From Acidimicrobiaceae bacterium (lineage in GTDB: Bacteria; Actinomycetota; Acidimicrobiia; Acidimicrobiales; Aldehydirespiratoraceae): DNA of 42,871 nt. Below are positions 24,941-32,060 of this stretch, piece after piece; within the stretch, counting starts at the first letter, position 1, and every line of letters begins with the position of its first letter. Location: the NCBI GenBank assembly GCA_016845585.1, contig JAERSO010000149.1:1-42871 (forward strand), in the 5' to 3' direction. The notes under the pieces are model-generated. The model had not been told where the DNA came from. It saw only the letters and a program-made list of their open reading frames with translations, and made no database searches. The translations under genes and the position numbers were made by a program.

Positions 24941-25936
24941 TCAGTCGGGATCGATTTCGCGGGCTGCCGGATTCTTCACGAGCCCAGCGTAGGCCTGGAT
25001 GGCGCTTCGACCTTCCTCCACACACGCCCGCATCTGCTCCGCGATGGGCATGTAGACGCCGGCCTTCTCGGCGATCTCACACACGATCGGCGCCGATTTC
25101 ACGCCCTCGGCCACCTGGTTCATCTCCGCCTCGATCTCATCGAGCGTGCGACCTTTGCCGAGTTCCTCACCGACATGTCGGTTGCGGCTCTGGGGGCTCA
25201 TGCAGGTGGCCAACAGGTCACCCATCCCGGCCAGACCGGCGAAGGTGGCCGGGTCTCCGCCGAGCGCGACACCGAGTCGGGTGACCTCGGCGAGGCCGCG
25301 GGTCATCACCGCGGCGCGCGTGTTGTCGCCCGTGCCGAGCCCGTCGGCCATGCCCGCCGCGAGCGCGATCACGTTCTTCAGCGCACCGCCGAGCTCGCAG
25401 CCCACGACGTCTGTCGACGAGTAGACGCGGAAGAGCTGGCTGGCGAACACTTCCTGGAGCCGTTCGGCGATGGTGAGATCGGTGAAGGCCAGGACGGCCG
25501 CAGCCGCGCTGCCCGCGAGGATCTCCTTGGCGAGATTCGGGCCGGTCAACACGCCGACCGGATGCCCCGGCAGTTCCTCGTCGACCAGCTCGGTCATGCG
25601 CCTGCCGGTGCCGATTTCGAGTCCCTTGGCAAGCGAGACGACGGGCACCCACGGGCGAAGGTGGGGGCGGATGTCGCTCAGCGTTTGCCGAAAGCCCGCT
25701 GACGGCACTCCCATGACGAGGACGTCGGCTTCGTGCACGGTTGCTGCCAGGTCGGTCGAGGCGCGGAGATCGGGGTGGAGGTCGAACCCATCGAGGTAGC
25801 GCGGGTTGACGTGTTGCTCATTGATCGCCGTCGCAACATCGTCGCGACGCGTGTGCAGCACGGTCGGAACGTTGTGGGCGGAGAGATGGGCGACCGTGGT
25901 GCCCCACGACCCACCACCGACGACGGCTACTCGCAT
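24941..25936 (-). CDS. gpsA: Glycerol-3-phosphate dehydrogenase [NAD(P)+]
   Basis: This 331-aa enzyme reduces dihydroxyacetone phosphate to sn-glycerol 3-phosphate for phospholipid synthesis. MRVAVVGGGSWGTTVAHL is the nucleotide-binding N-terminus. VPVVSLAKGLEIGTG carries the catalytic lysine region. GPNLAKEI and CELGGALKNVIALAAGMADGLGTGDNTRAAVMTRGL are diagnostic GpsA motifs. The start at 25936 is preceded at eight bases by GTGAGG. Two further in-frame ATGs upstream (25942 and 25960) have poor spacing or lie inside the palindrome. The gene begins next to repeat copy 6, whose arm includes its ribosome-binding site. Confidence 0.96.
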   Translation of the reverse strand: MRVAVVGGGSWGTTVAHLSAHNVPTVLHTRRDDVATAINEQHVNPRYLDGFDLHPDLRASTDLAATVHEADVLVMGVPSAGFRQTLSDIRPHLRPWVPVVSLAKGLEIGTGRRMTELVDEELPGHPVGVLTGPNLAKEILAGSAAAAVLAFTDLTIAERLQEVFASQLFRVYSSTDVVGCELGGALKNVIALAAGMADGLGTGDNTRAAVMTRGLAEVTRLGVALGGDPATFAGLAGMGDLLATCMSPQSRNRHVGEELGKGRTLDEIEAEMNQVAEGVKSAPIVCEIAEKAGVYMPIAEQMRACVEEGRSAIQAYAGLVKNPAAREIDPD

Positions 25937-25942
25937 GTCCAT

Positions 25943-25997
25943 GGCCTCACCATAAAGCACACTGGGGACAGACCCCAGTGTGCTTTATGGTGAGGCC
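25943..25997. repeat. Palindromic intergenic repeat, copy 6, with 25-bp perfect arms
   Basis: The inner part is GCACACTGGGG-ACAGA-CCCCAGTGTGC. The perfect complementarity continues outward for 25 bases on each side, ending in GGCCTCACCATAAA on the left and TTTATGGTGAGGCC on the right. Unlike the other copies it sits between divergent genes (gpsA and cofC), and its outer arms contain the GTGAGG ribosome-binding site of each. The two genes therefore have mirror-image leaders. Confidence 0.88.
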
Positions 25998-25998
25998 G

Positions 25999-26634
25999 AT
26001 GGCCCCGGCCCGTAGACTCGCCGCCGCAGTGGAGACTCGTCCTGGCCTGTCCGACCGCACCGATGACCGGGTCTCCGTTCTCGTGCCGATTCGATCGTTC
26101 GACGACGCCAAGTCGCGCCTGACCGACGCTCTCGATGCTGATGAGCGCAACGGTCTCGCTCGATCGATGGCGGCAACCGTGATCGCTGCCGGTCGCGGCC
26201 TTCCCGTTTACGTCGTCACCGACGACGACAGTGTCGCCGAGTGGGCCGCCGGCGAGGGTGCCTCGGTGATCGCCCCGTCGGTTCACGGCTTGAACGAGTC
26301 GGTCCAAGCCGCCACGCGGGAGCGGGCTGATGCCGGCGACACCCGAGTGATCATCGCTCACGCTGATCTACCTCTCGCCACCGACCTCACGATCGTCACC
26401 GGGCCGGGTGTGGCCATCGCTCCCGACCGACACGGGGACGGCTCCAACGTGTTGTCGGTCCCCACGGACGTGGGGTTCCGCTTCGCCTACGGGTTGGGTT
26501 CCTACGAAGCCCATCGGTGCGAAGCTGCCCGATGCCGACTCCCCGTCACCGTGATTCACGATTCCGGCCTCAGCCTCGATGTCGACCATCCTGACGACCT
26601 CGAGGAGCTTCACGCCCGCTCCAACGAGCCGTAG
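25999..26634 (+). CDS. cofC: 2-phospho-L-lactate/phosphoenolpyruvate guanylyltransferase (coenzyme F420 biosynthesis)
   Basis: This 211-aa CofC/FbiD-type nucleotidyltransferase activates a phosphorylated three-carbon acid with GTP at the start of F420 side-chain synthesis. VSVLVPIRSFDDAKSRL is the GTP-binding N-terminal strand with its conserved lysine. VYVVTDDDSVAEWA, VIIAHADLPLA, and the C-terminal GSYEAHRCEAARCRLPVTVIHDSGLSLDVDHPDDLEEL are family hallmarks. The start at 25999 follows a GTGAGG by three bases, which is tight; an internal GTG is possible. The gene shows that the host makes F420, in keeping with an actinobacterium. In actinobacteria the phosphoenolpyruvate form (FbiD) is usual. 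Confidence 0.92.
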   Translation: MAPARRLAAAVETRPGLSDRTDDRVSVLVPIRSFDDAKSRLTDALDADERNGLARSMAATVIAAGRGLPVYVVTDDDSVAEWAAGEGASVIAPSVHGLNESVQAATRERADAGDTRVIIAHADLPLATDLTIVTGPGVAIAPDRHGDGSNVLSVPTDVGFRFAYGLGSYEAHRCEAARCRLPVTVIHDSGLSLDVDHPDDLEELHARSNEP

Positions 26635-26643
26635 GCTGCCGAG

Positions 26644-27390
26644 ATGCGCGTCGACCTCGCCGTCCCTGAGAGTGCCCTGGCGATCGGCGCTCACCCCGAC
26701 GACATCGAATTCGAGTGCGGAGCGACGCTGGCCAAATGGGCGGCCGCCGGAACCACGATCCACCTCCTGGTCTGCACCGACGGCCGCAAGGGCACCTGGG
26801 ATGTCGATGCCGACACCGACGCCCTCATCGCCCGCCGACAGGTCGAACAGCGCGAGGCCGCCCGCCGACTCGGCGCCACCGGCGAGGTCCGCCTTCTCGG
26901 TCAGATCGACGGCGAACTCGACATGGGTGCCGATGCCGGGCTCGAGTTGCGGGGCGACGTCGCCCGCATCATCCGCGAACTCACACCCACGGTCGTTCTC
27001 ACGCACGACCCGTGGCGACGCTGGCGCATGCACCCCGATCACCGCAATGCCGGTTGGGTCGGCATCGACGCGGTGGTCGCCGCCCGTGATCCCCACTACT
27101 TCCGCGAACACGGAATTCCCCACCATCGGCCCGAGTCACTACTCCTGTTCGAGTCCGAGGGGCCAGACCATGTGGAACGGGTGGAGCGCGCCCATCTCGA
27201 TGCCAAGATCGAGGCGCTCCTCGCCCACGAGTCCCAGTTCGAGACGACGATGGAGATCGATCTCGACACCGACGACGGCAGTCAACGAGCGGCGTTCGCC
27301 GAGCGAACCGACCGCGAAGCGCGGGATCATGGACGTCTCGCCGGTGTCGTCCTGGGCGAGGCGTTTCGCCTGATGAACCCAGCCTCTTGA
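26644..27390 (+). CDS. PIG-L/LmbE family deacetylase
   Basis: This 248-aa zinc hydrolase starts nine bases after cofC. The metal-binding motif is AIGAHPDDIEFECG (His17, Asp20), followed by RRQVEQREAARRLGA and the second metal motif MHPDHRNAGW. The family removes N-acetyl groups from sugars. Actinobacterial members include MshB (mycothiol synthesis) and Mca (mycothiol conjugate amidase). This protein is shorter than both (about 290-300 aa), so no specific substrate is assigned. Cotranscription with cofC is likely. A strong GC-rich hairpin follows the stop codon at a distance of 30 bases. Confidence 0.9.
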   Translation: MRVDLAVPESALAIGAHPDDIEFECGATLAKWAAAGTTIHLLVCTDGRKGTWDVDADTDALIARRQVEQREAARRLGATGEVRLLGQIDGELDMGADAGLELRGDVARIIRELTPTVVLTHDPWRRWRMHPDHRNAGWVGIDAVVAARDPHYFREHGIPHHRPESLLLFESEGPDHVERVERAHLDAKIEALLAHESQFETTMEIDLDTDDGSQRAAFAERTDREARDHGRLAGVVLGEAFRLMNPAS

Positions 27391-27419
27391 GCCGCAAGGT
27401 CCGCCGCTCGAGGAAAGCA

Positions 27420-27449
27420 TCGGGGGCGCCCGCGAAGGGACGCCCCCGA
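27420..27449 (+). terminator. GC-rich hairpin after the PIG-L deacetylase gene
   Basis: TCGGGGGCG and CGCCCCCGA form a 9-bp stem around CCCGCGAAGGGA, which can add inner CCC-GGG pairs. It is positioned 30 bases after the deacetylase stop and before the sigma-factor gene. There is no T-run, as is usual for terminators in GC-rich actinobacteria. Confidence 0.65.
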
Positions 27450-27579
27450 CTGGCTGACCGCAGTGGCGGGTTGGGTGGTGCCTGCGGCCAACGTTTCGTC
27501 GCTCCCGACGCCGCACCAGCGCCGTTTGTCGCGAGAAACTTTCCGCGACTCCCCGAACACGCTCAGCGTCGGGAATGCC

Positions 27580-28263
27580 ATGACGGCGGCACTCCAACCC
27601 CGGGCCCGATGGTGGGACGGCATCCTCGCGATGGCGGACGCTGCTGGGGCGGCAACGGGCGTCGGCTCACCTAGCGGATCCTCGGGTTCCGGCGGTTCCA
27701 CGGCCGCTCCGACACCGGATCGCCCGGATGCTGACCTCGCCGGTCTGGAACCCGGTGACCAGCTCGCCGAGCTCACCCGCCGGCACGCCGATGCGGTGTA
27801 TCGCGTCGCGCTGTCAGTGACCCGGGACCACGACCTGGCGGAGGATGTTGCCCAGGACGCACTCCTGAAGGCGTGGCAAGCCCTTCCGTCGTTCCGCGGT
27901 GGCTCGCCACTCAAGAACTGGCTCCTGCGCATCACCCACAACACGGCGATCTCGGCGTTGCGACGGCGCCGCGATGTGCACGTCGATCCCCACGACCTTC
28001 CCGAATCGGCGCCATCGGCTCACCGCCCCGCGCCGGAGTCGGTCGAGAGCACCGTCGAGGCCCGCGTCTCGATCGACGCATTCGAGGACGCCCTCGGTCG
28101 CCTCGACGAACTCAGCCGGTCCGTCGTCGTCCTGCGCGAGGTGGAAGGCCTCTCCTACGACGAGATCAGCGAGGTCCTCAGCGTTTCGTTGCCGACGGTG
28201 AAGACCAGGCTGCTGCGGGCTCGCAGACTCCTGGCCACTGCACTCGAAGGGTGGCAGCCATGA
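27580..28263 (+). CDS. ECF-type RNA polymerase sigma factor
   Basis: This 227-aa protein has the two ECF sigma domains. Region 2 is HADAVYRVALSVTRDHDLAEDVAQDALLKAWQALPSFRGGSPLKNWLLRITHNTAISALRRRR. Region 4 is LDELSRSVVVLREVEGLSYDEISEVLSVSLPTVKTRLLRARRLL. A Gly/Ser/Pro-rich extension of about 60 residues precedes region 2. The start chosen is ATG at 27580; an in-frame ATG at 27463 upstream would add a poor-quality stretch. The stop overlaps the anti-sigma start (ATGA). The pair with a zinc anti-sigma factor suggests control by thiol-oxidative or envelope stress. Confidence 0.93.
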   Translation: MTAALQPRARWWDGILAMADAAGAATGVGSPSGSSGSGGSTAAPTPDRPDADLAGLEPGDQLAELTRRHADAVYRVALSVTRDHDLAEDVAQDALLKAWQALPSFRGGSPLKNWLLRITHNTAISALRRRRDVHVDPHDLPESAPSAHRPAPESVESTVEARVSIDAFEDALGRLDELSRSVVVLREVEGLSYDEISEVLSVSLPTVKTRLLRARRLLATALEGWQP

Positions 28264-28586
28264 GGCTTCGCTTCCACCCGTCCGCCAAGAAGCTCGAGCG
28301 GTGGCTGGCGGCCGACGCCGAGGCCGAGCTCGATGACGATGTCGACGGCCACGTCGCCACCTGTGATCGCTGCGCCAACCGTCTCGAGGATCTCGCCCAG
28401 CCGGTGCCCGAGATGGGTGCCGCACTCTCCGCCACCCTGCAGGCACCGGATGACCTCGTCCGCCGCCTCGGCGCCCGGATGAGCAACTCGATGCGCAACC
28501 GGGAGGACCTCCAGCTCTTCATGGAGCTGGAGGGCGTGCCCTTCGATACGGTGCGGACACTCTTGAATGAAGAAGAGGACCAGTAA
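28260..28586 (+). CDS. Zinc-binding anti-sigma factor (ZAS type)
   Basis: This 108-aa protein is translationally coupled to the sigma factor (ATGA). DGHVATCDRCANRLEDLAQ contains His31-x3-Cys35-x2-Cys38, the HxxxCxxC motif of zinc anti-sigma factors such as RsrA and ChrR. In those proteins, disulfide formation or ligand damage releases the sigma factor. The rest is soluble and helical with no membrane segment, so this is a cytoplasmic sensor. The motif makes a thiol-redox trigger plausible but does not prove it. The next gene, an MscS-like channel, begins at the following base and is likely in the same operon. Confidence 0.85.
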   Translation: MRLRFHPSAKKLERWLAADAEAELDDDVDGHVATCDRCANRLEDLAQPVPEMGAALSATLQAPDDLVRRLGARMSNSMRNREDLQLFMELEGVPFDTVRTLLNEEEDQ

Positions 28587-29241
28587 ATGAACCCATGGAT
28601 CAGCGCGGCGATCGCCGTGGTCGCCGGTGTGGTCGTCGGTGTGGTCGTCGGCAGCATCCTCGCCCGGATCGTTCGGGGCACGTTGACCAAGGACAATCGT
28701 CCGGTCGCGCTCCAGGAGAGCGCCGGGGCCATCGCGAGTCTCTTCTTCTCCGCCGCGGTGATCTTCGGTCTGGTGACGGCGCTCGGCTTCGTGAACGAGG
28801 AGGCGCTCGACAAGCTGCCGGCCGACCTCGTCGACTACATCCCCCGGGCCCTGTCTGCCGCGATCGTCATCATCGTGGCCAACATCGCGTCGACGTTCAT
28901 CGTCGCCGCACTCGAGCGCTCGTTGGGCCATGTGTCTCCCGCGATCCGCCGCCGCACTCTTCTTCGGCACGGCGCTCACCGTCGCGCTGGTCGCCTACTC
29001 CGGCAGCGGTGCCGTGTCGTCGGAGATCGCGGCGTCACGTGCCCTGCGCCGTTCGCTCAACCTCGGTGACCGGGTCGACACCGACGTCATCACCGGCACG
29101 ATCCTCGAACTCCACGGCGGGAACGTGGAGGTCGAGACGGCCGATGGACGCCGAGTGCTCGTGCCCTACTCGGCACTGCTGTCGACGGTCATCGGAATCG
29201 AACGAGCCGACGCCGCCGACTCCGCCGATTCACCGGACTGA
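28587..29241 (+). pseudogene. MscS-like small-conductance channel with an apparent +1 frameshift
   Basis: Translation from ATG 28587 gives membrane helices (AAIAVVAGVVVGVVVGSILARIV, IASLFFSAAVIFGLVTALGFV, AAIVIIVANIASTFIVAAL) up to LERSLGHVSPAIR. The family continues in the next frame as AALFFGTALTVALVAYSGSG, then the MscS beta domain RSLNLGDRVDTDVITGTILELHGGNVEVETADGRRVLVPYSALL, ending at 29241. Removing one C from the CGCCGCCGC run around 28947-28955 restores one continuous protein of about 217 aa. The break may be a real mutation or an assembly error in a GC repeat. The gene starts directly after the anti-sigma stop. It is related to the conserved-TM-helix/MscS proteins that relieve osmotic stress. 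Confidence 0.75.
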
Positions 29242-29250
29242 CCCCCGGGT

Positions 29251-29819
29251 TCAGTGGTCGGCACCGCCCCCGGCGGTGAAGTGCATCGTCGTGCTGCGCC
29301 GAGGCCGCTGGCGGTGACGGCAAACGTCTCACCCTTCGGGGCTCCGGCGAACTCGACCTTCTTCTCCCAGTGACCGTTGCCGTCCGCGGTTGCTGAGCCC
29401 GAGCCGTAGGGCGACGAGATGGCGACGGACGTGCCGGGTGTGGCCGTGCCGCTGAAGATGTCGTACGGGATCGGTTCGTCACACGATCCGTAGGCCTGGG
29501 TGGCCGAGAACGCCACGGTCACGGCCGGCGCGGCCGTCGTGGTGGTCGGGGGCACTGTGGTTGTCGGAGACGCTGACGTCGTCGTGACCACTGCCTCGGG
29601 TTCGGGATCGGGCGCCGCCTCGGCGACGACCAGATGATCTGGCTCGCTGGTGATTGGCACCAACGTCGCCGAGGGGGCGGGGGTCTCGGTCGTGGTGGTT
29701 GCCCCTGGAGCCGCCACCTCGTGAGATGCGTTGTCACCGACGTCGGGGAGCACGGCTGCTGGTGCCGTCGCACACGTGAGGCCGCCGAAGACAAGAATCC
29801 GGATGGGAAGGGAACGCAT
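29251..29819 (-). pseudogene. Secreted Thr/Pro-rich protein, apparent frameshift near the C-terminus
   Basis: The start ATG 29819 (AGGAG upstream) gives an export signal (MRSLPIRILVFGGLTCATAPAAVL). A long linker rich in Thr, Pro and Ala follows (TTTSASPTTTVPPTTTTAAPA). Then comes a beta-sandwich-like domain (VTVAFSATQAYGSCDEPIPYDIFSGTATPGTSVAISSPYGSG...GHWEKKVEFAGAPKGETFAVTASGLGA), which resembles bacterial Ig-like domains. In frame, the reading runs on to 29166 and overlaps the convergent channel gene. Shifting by one base near 29294 gives a plausible end, TTMHFTAGGGADH, at TGA 29253-29251, clear of the neighbour. A frameshift or base error is likely. The role is unknown; it is probably cell-surface. 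Confidence 0.65.
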
Positions 29820-29971
29820 TTCGGGGGACTCCTGGAGGATTCGTCGGGTCGCCCACCCGGAACATCCGAGCACCAACGCCCTACAGATGCCCTACACCCT
29901 CCGTTCCATGACACCCCCCGCGAGAATCTGCGATCGATTTCGGCGCCGGCCCCTCGCGGCTGGTTCTCGTT

Positions 29972-30532
29972 TCATTGAGCGAGCATCTTGCGGATCGTCT
30001 CCGGCTCGGCCGCTGCGACAGCCTTCGAGTGCTCGTGCCACGGGCCCAGCTGTTCCGCCAGCACCGGCTCGTCGACTTCTCCGTTGACGATTGCGCGAGT
30101 CAGCGCACCGAAGTCGACGGAGTTGATGACGAAGTGCTCGTTGTCGACTGTCAGTTCGGGGATCAGCTCCGTGCCGAGACGCGCCATGTGGACCGTGGCC
30201 GGCACGTCACGGGGCAGGCAGACGATGGAGTCCGTCGGTCGACGCGATCGGAAACGATCGCGACCCATCGCGATCCGGTCGCCGGAACGGGTGAACGCCA
30301 AGATGCCCTTCAGAGCGTCGCTCTCGAAGAGGACGTCGGTCACGGCGTGCTTCACCGACCGCAGGAGCGGCAGGACTGGCAGGCCCATCACGGGAAAGCC
30401 CGCCGTGTCGTGCTCGCTTGCGGTTCCCTTGTAGCGGTCATTCGGATCCTGGCGAACTCGCACAGCGATCGTGACATCCTCCCCGAGTTGATCCGCGGCA
30501 CGGCGTGTGAGCTTCTGTGTTGACGGAGTCAT
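29972..30532 (-). CDS. Hypothetical cytoplasmic protein
   Basis: This 186-aa protein starts at ATG 30532 with a strong GGAGG eight bases upstream (MTPSTQKLTRRAADQLGEDV). I recognise no domain. The middle contains TASEHDTAGFPVMGLPVLPLLRSVKHAVTDVLFESDALKGILAFTRSGDRIAMGRDRF, and the C-terminus is helical with ALTRAIVNGEVDEPVLAEQLGPWHEHSKAVAAAEPETI. It has no signal peptide or convincing membrane helix. It is divergent from the glutaredoxin gene with about 107 bases between, so a shared promoter region is possible. The stretch between 29820 and 29971 contains only its 3' end and the secreted-protein promoter. Confidence 0.62.
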   Translation of the reverse strand: MTPSTQKLTRRAADQLGEDVTIAVRVRQDPNDRYKGTASEHDTAGFPVMGLPVLPLLRSVKHAVTDVLFESDALKGILAFTRSGDRIAMGRDRFRSRRPTDSIVCLPRDVPATVHMARLGTELIPELTVDNEHFVINSVDFGALTRAIVNGEVDEPVLAEQLGPWHEHSKAVAAAEPETIRKMLAQ

Positions 30533-30639
30533 GGTGACCACCTCCACCTCAACTGTCATCCGCTCGGCGTCGTGGGGGAAGAGTCCTCGGTCCTCTTGAC
30601 TCGGAAGATGACGAGCGAGCCTGACGTAGCATCGGCGCC

Positions 30640-31086
30640 ATGATGGACATGGACTACCGGCAATGGTTCGGCATGTCCGGTGTGATGGCGGGGCTGATCG
30701 TCGTGGTCATCAACTTCGCCCAGGGCGACGTCGTGTTTGCCACGATCCTCCTTGGCATGGTGATCGTGCTCTTCGGCCTGCTGGTGTGGTGGACGAGGCC
30801 AGAGCGCGGCGGGCCTCACGTCAGCCATGCCGCCGCCCATGCCGCCGCGAAAGACGGCGACGTCATCGTGTACTGGCGGCCCGGTTGAATCTTCTGTGAT
30901 CGCCTCAAGCTCGGCTTGGGTGACGCTCGCCATGACGTGTCATGGGTCAACATCCTGAGAGACGCCGAAGCGGCCGAGTTCGTTGCCTCCCACAGGGACG
31001 GCGAGGAGGAGGTCCCCACCGCCGTGACCGGGACCGGCGTCATGATCGACCCCACGCCCGAGTCGATCAAGGCTCATCTCCGCTAA
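30640..31086 (+). CDS. Membrane-anchored glutaredoxin with in-frame TGA at the CxxC motif: probable selenoprotein
   Basis: Read through a TGA at 30886-30888, the frame encodes 148 residues. Two membrane helices (WFGMSGVMAGLIVVVINFA and VVFATILLGMVIVLFGLLVWW) precede a glutaredoxin domain. That domain has DGDVIVYWRPG, then U83-IFC, DRLKLGLGDARHDVSWVNI, DAEAAEFVASHRDGEEEVPTAV (with the cis-proline), and a C-terminal DPTPESIKAHLR ending in TAA. The actinobacterial homologue pattern is YWRPGCPFC, so the TGA sits precisely on the nucleophilic cysteine codon and the remaining two thirds of the domain continues in frame. A hairpin lies downstream. As a stop it would leave two helices and one strand only. 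A mutated cysteine codon is the alternative. Confidence 0.82.
30904..30920 (+). promoter_or_regulatory. Candidate bacterial SECIS hairpin (glutaredoxin gene)
   Basis: CTCAAGC-TCG-GCTTGGG forms a 7-bp stem with one U-G pair and a 3-nt loop. The loop lies 22 bases after the in-frame TGA, within the usual bacterial SECIS distance. The loop G is third. The published consensus prefers a G in the first two loop positions, so this fits only if inner pairs open. It is supportive, not decisive. Confidence 0.45.
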
Positions 31087-31112
31087 CGGGCGGTCAGCTC
31101 TAGGGTCGCAGC

Positions 31113-32060
31113 ATGGACCTCGGCCTCGTCGACCTGCAATCCGCTCGATCAGCGCAGGTTGTGGCGATGCGCAGCGCCTGCGAGGAACTCGGGTTCTTCC
31201 GCATCCCGCTGACCTCGATCGAGGACGGGATCGCCGCCGATGCGTGGGGTCAGGCCCGGGCGTTCTTCAGCCTGCCGGTTGCCGAGAAGGCGGCCGTGGG
31301 GTTCCCCGAACCGGGCTACCCCTACGGCTACTCCGAGTACGGACTCGAGGCGCTCGCCCGGTCGCTCGGGCATGACGATGCCGTCGGCGACATGAAGGAG
31401 TCGTTCTCGGTCGGGCCGGACTGTGACATCGACACGCTCCCGGCCACAAGAGGCGACCAGAGCGCATGGATTCGATCACCGAGTCTGTGGCCGGCCCGGC
31501 TTCCGGAGCTTCGCCCAGCGTGGGAGCGCTACTACCAGGCGCTTGCCGTCGTGGCCGCCGAACTCATGAGCGTCATGGCCGAGGCTCTGGAGCTTCCCGC
31601 GGACTACTTCGAGCCGTTCATCGACCACCCGATCACGTCGATGCGGGCCCTGCACTACCCAGCGGCACCGAACCCTGCACCGTCGGCGCTGCGGGCCGGC
31701 GCCCACACCGACTACGGCACGCTCACGATCCTGCGCACCGACCAGGTGGCCGGCCTGCAGATCCACACCGACGACGGCTGGTGGGACGTGCCACCCGACC
31801 CCGACATGTTCGTGGTGAACCTCGGCGACACCATCGCCCAGTGGACGAACGACCGGTGGCGGTCAACGCTGCATCGGGTCGTGCCCGGGCCGGAACCACG
31901 CCATTCGATGGCGTTCTTTCACATGGCCAACTGGGACTCCACGATCGAGTGCCTGCCGACCTGTCGTGACGGCGACGAACCGCCGCGCCACCAACCGGTT
32001 CAGGCCGGTCCGTGGCTCATGCAGAAGTTCCAGTCGACCGTCGACTCCGACGGCCGGTAG
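31113..32060 (+). CDS. 2-oxoglutarate/Fe(II) oxygenase, isopenicillin-N-synthase family
   Basis: This 315-aa protein has the two-part signature of the family. The N-terminal DIOX_N region is LVDLQSARSAQVVAMRSACEELGFFRI...AFFSLPVAEKAAVGFPEPGYPYGYSE. The double-stranded beta-helix core follows. Iron ligands are His and Asp in AGAHTDYGTLTIL and His in STLHRVV, and the 2-oxoglutarate-binding Arg-x-Ser is RHSMAFF. Enzymes of this family hydroxylate or desaturate small molecules in the cytoplasm. The substrate cannot be inferred. Its last 44 bases overlap the convergent ABC permease gene, an unusually large convergent overlap. Confidence 0.92.
   Translation: MDLGLVDLQSARSAQVVAMRSACEELGFFRIPLTSIEDGIAADAWGQARAFFSLPVAEKAAVGFPEPGYPYGYSEYGLEALARSLGHDDAVGDMKESFSVGPDCDIDTLPATRGDQSAWIRSPSLWPARLPELRPAWERYYQALAVVAAELMSVMAEALELPADYFEPFIDHPITSMRALHYPAAPNPAPSALRAGAHTDYGTLTILRTDQVAGLQIHTDDGWWDVPPDPDMFVVNLGDTIAQWTNDRWRSTLHRVVPGPEPRHSMAFFHMANWDSTIECLPTCRDGDEPPRHQPVQAGPWLMQKFQSTVDSDGR

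Noticed and set aside
27535..27570. GAAAC and CGTC elements as an autoregulatory ECF promoter before the sigma gene
   Set aside because: The spacing between the elements is far longer than the 16-17 bases expected, so the match is not credible.
12342..31086. Reading all TGA codons as sense (alternative genetic code)
   Set aside because: TGA is the normal, positionally correct stop in many genes here (for example mutM, parC, gpsA, htpX-like), so a general reassignment is excluded; only context-dependent recoding fits.
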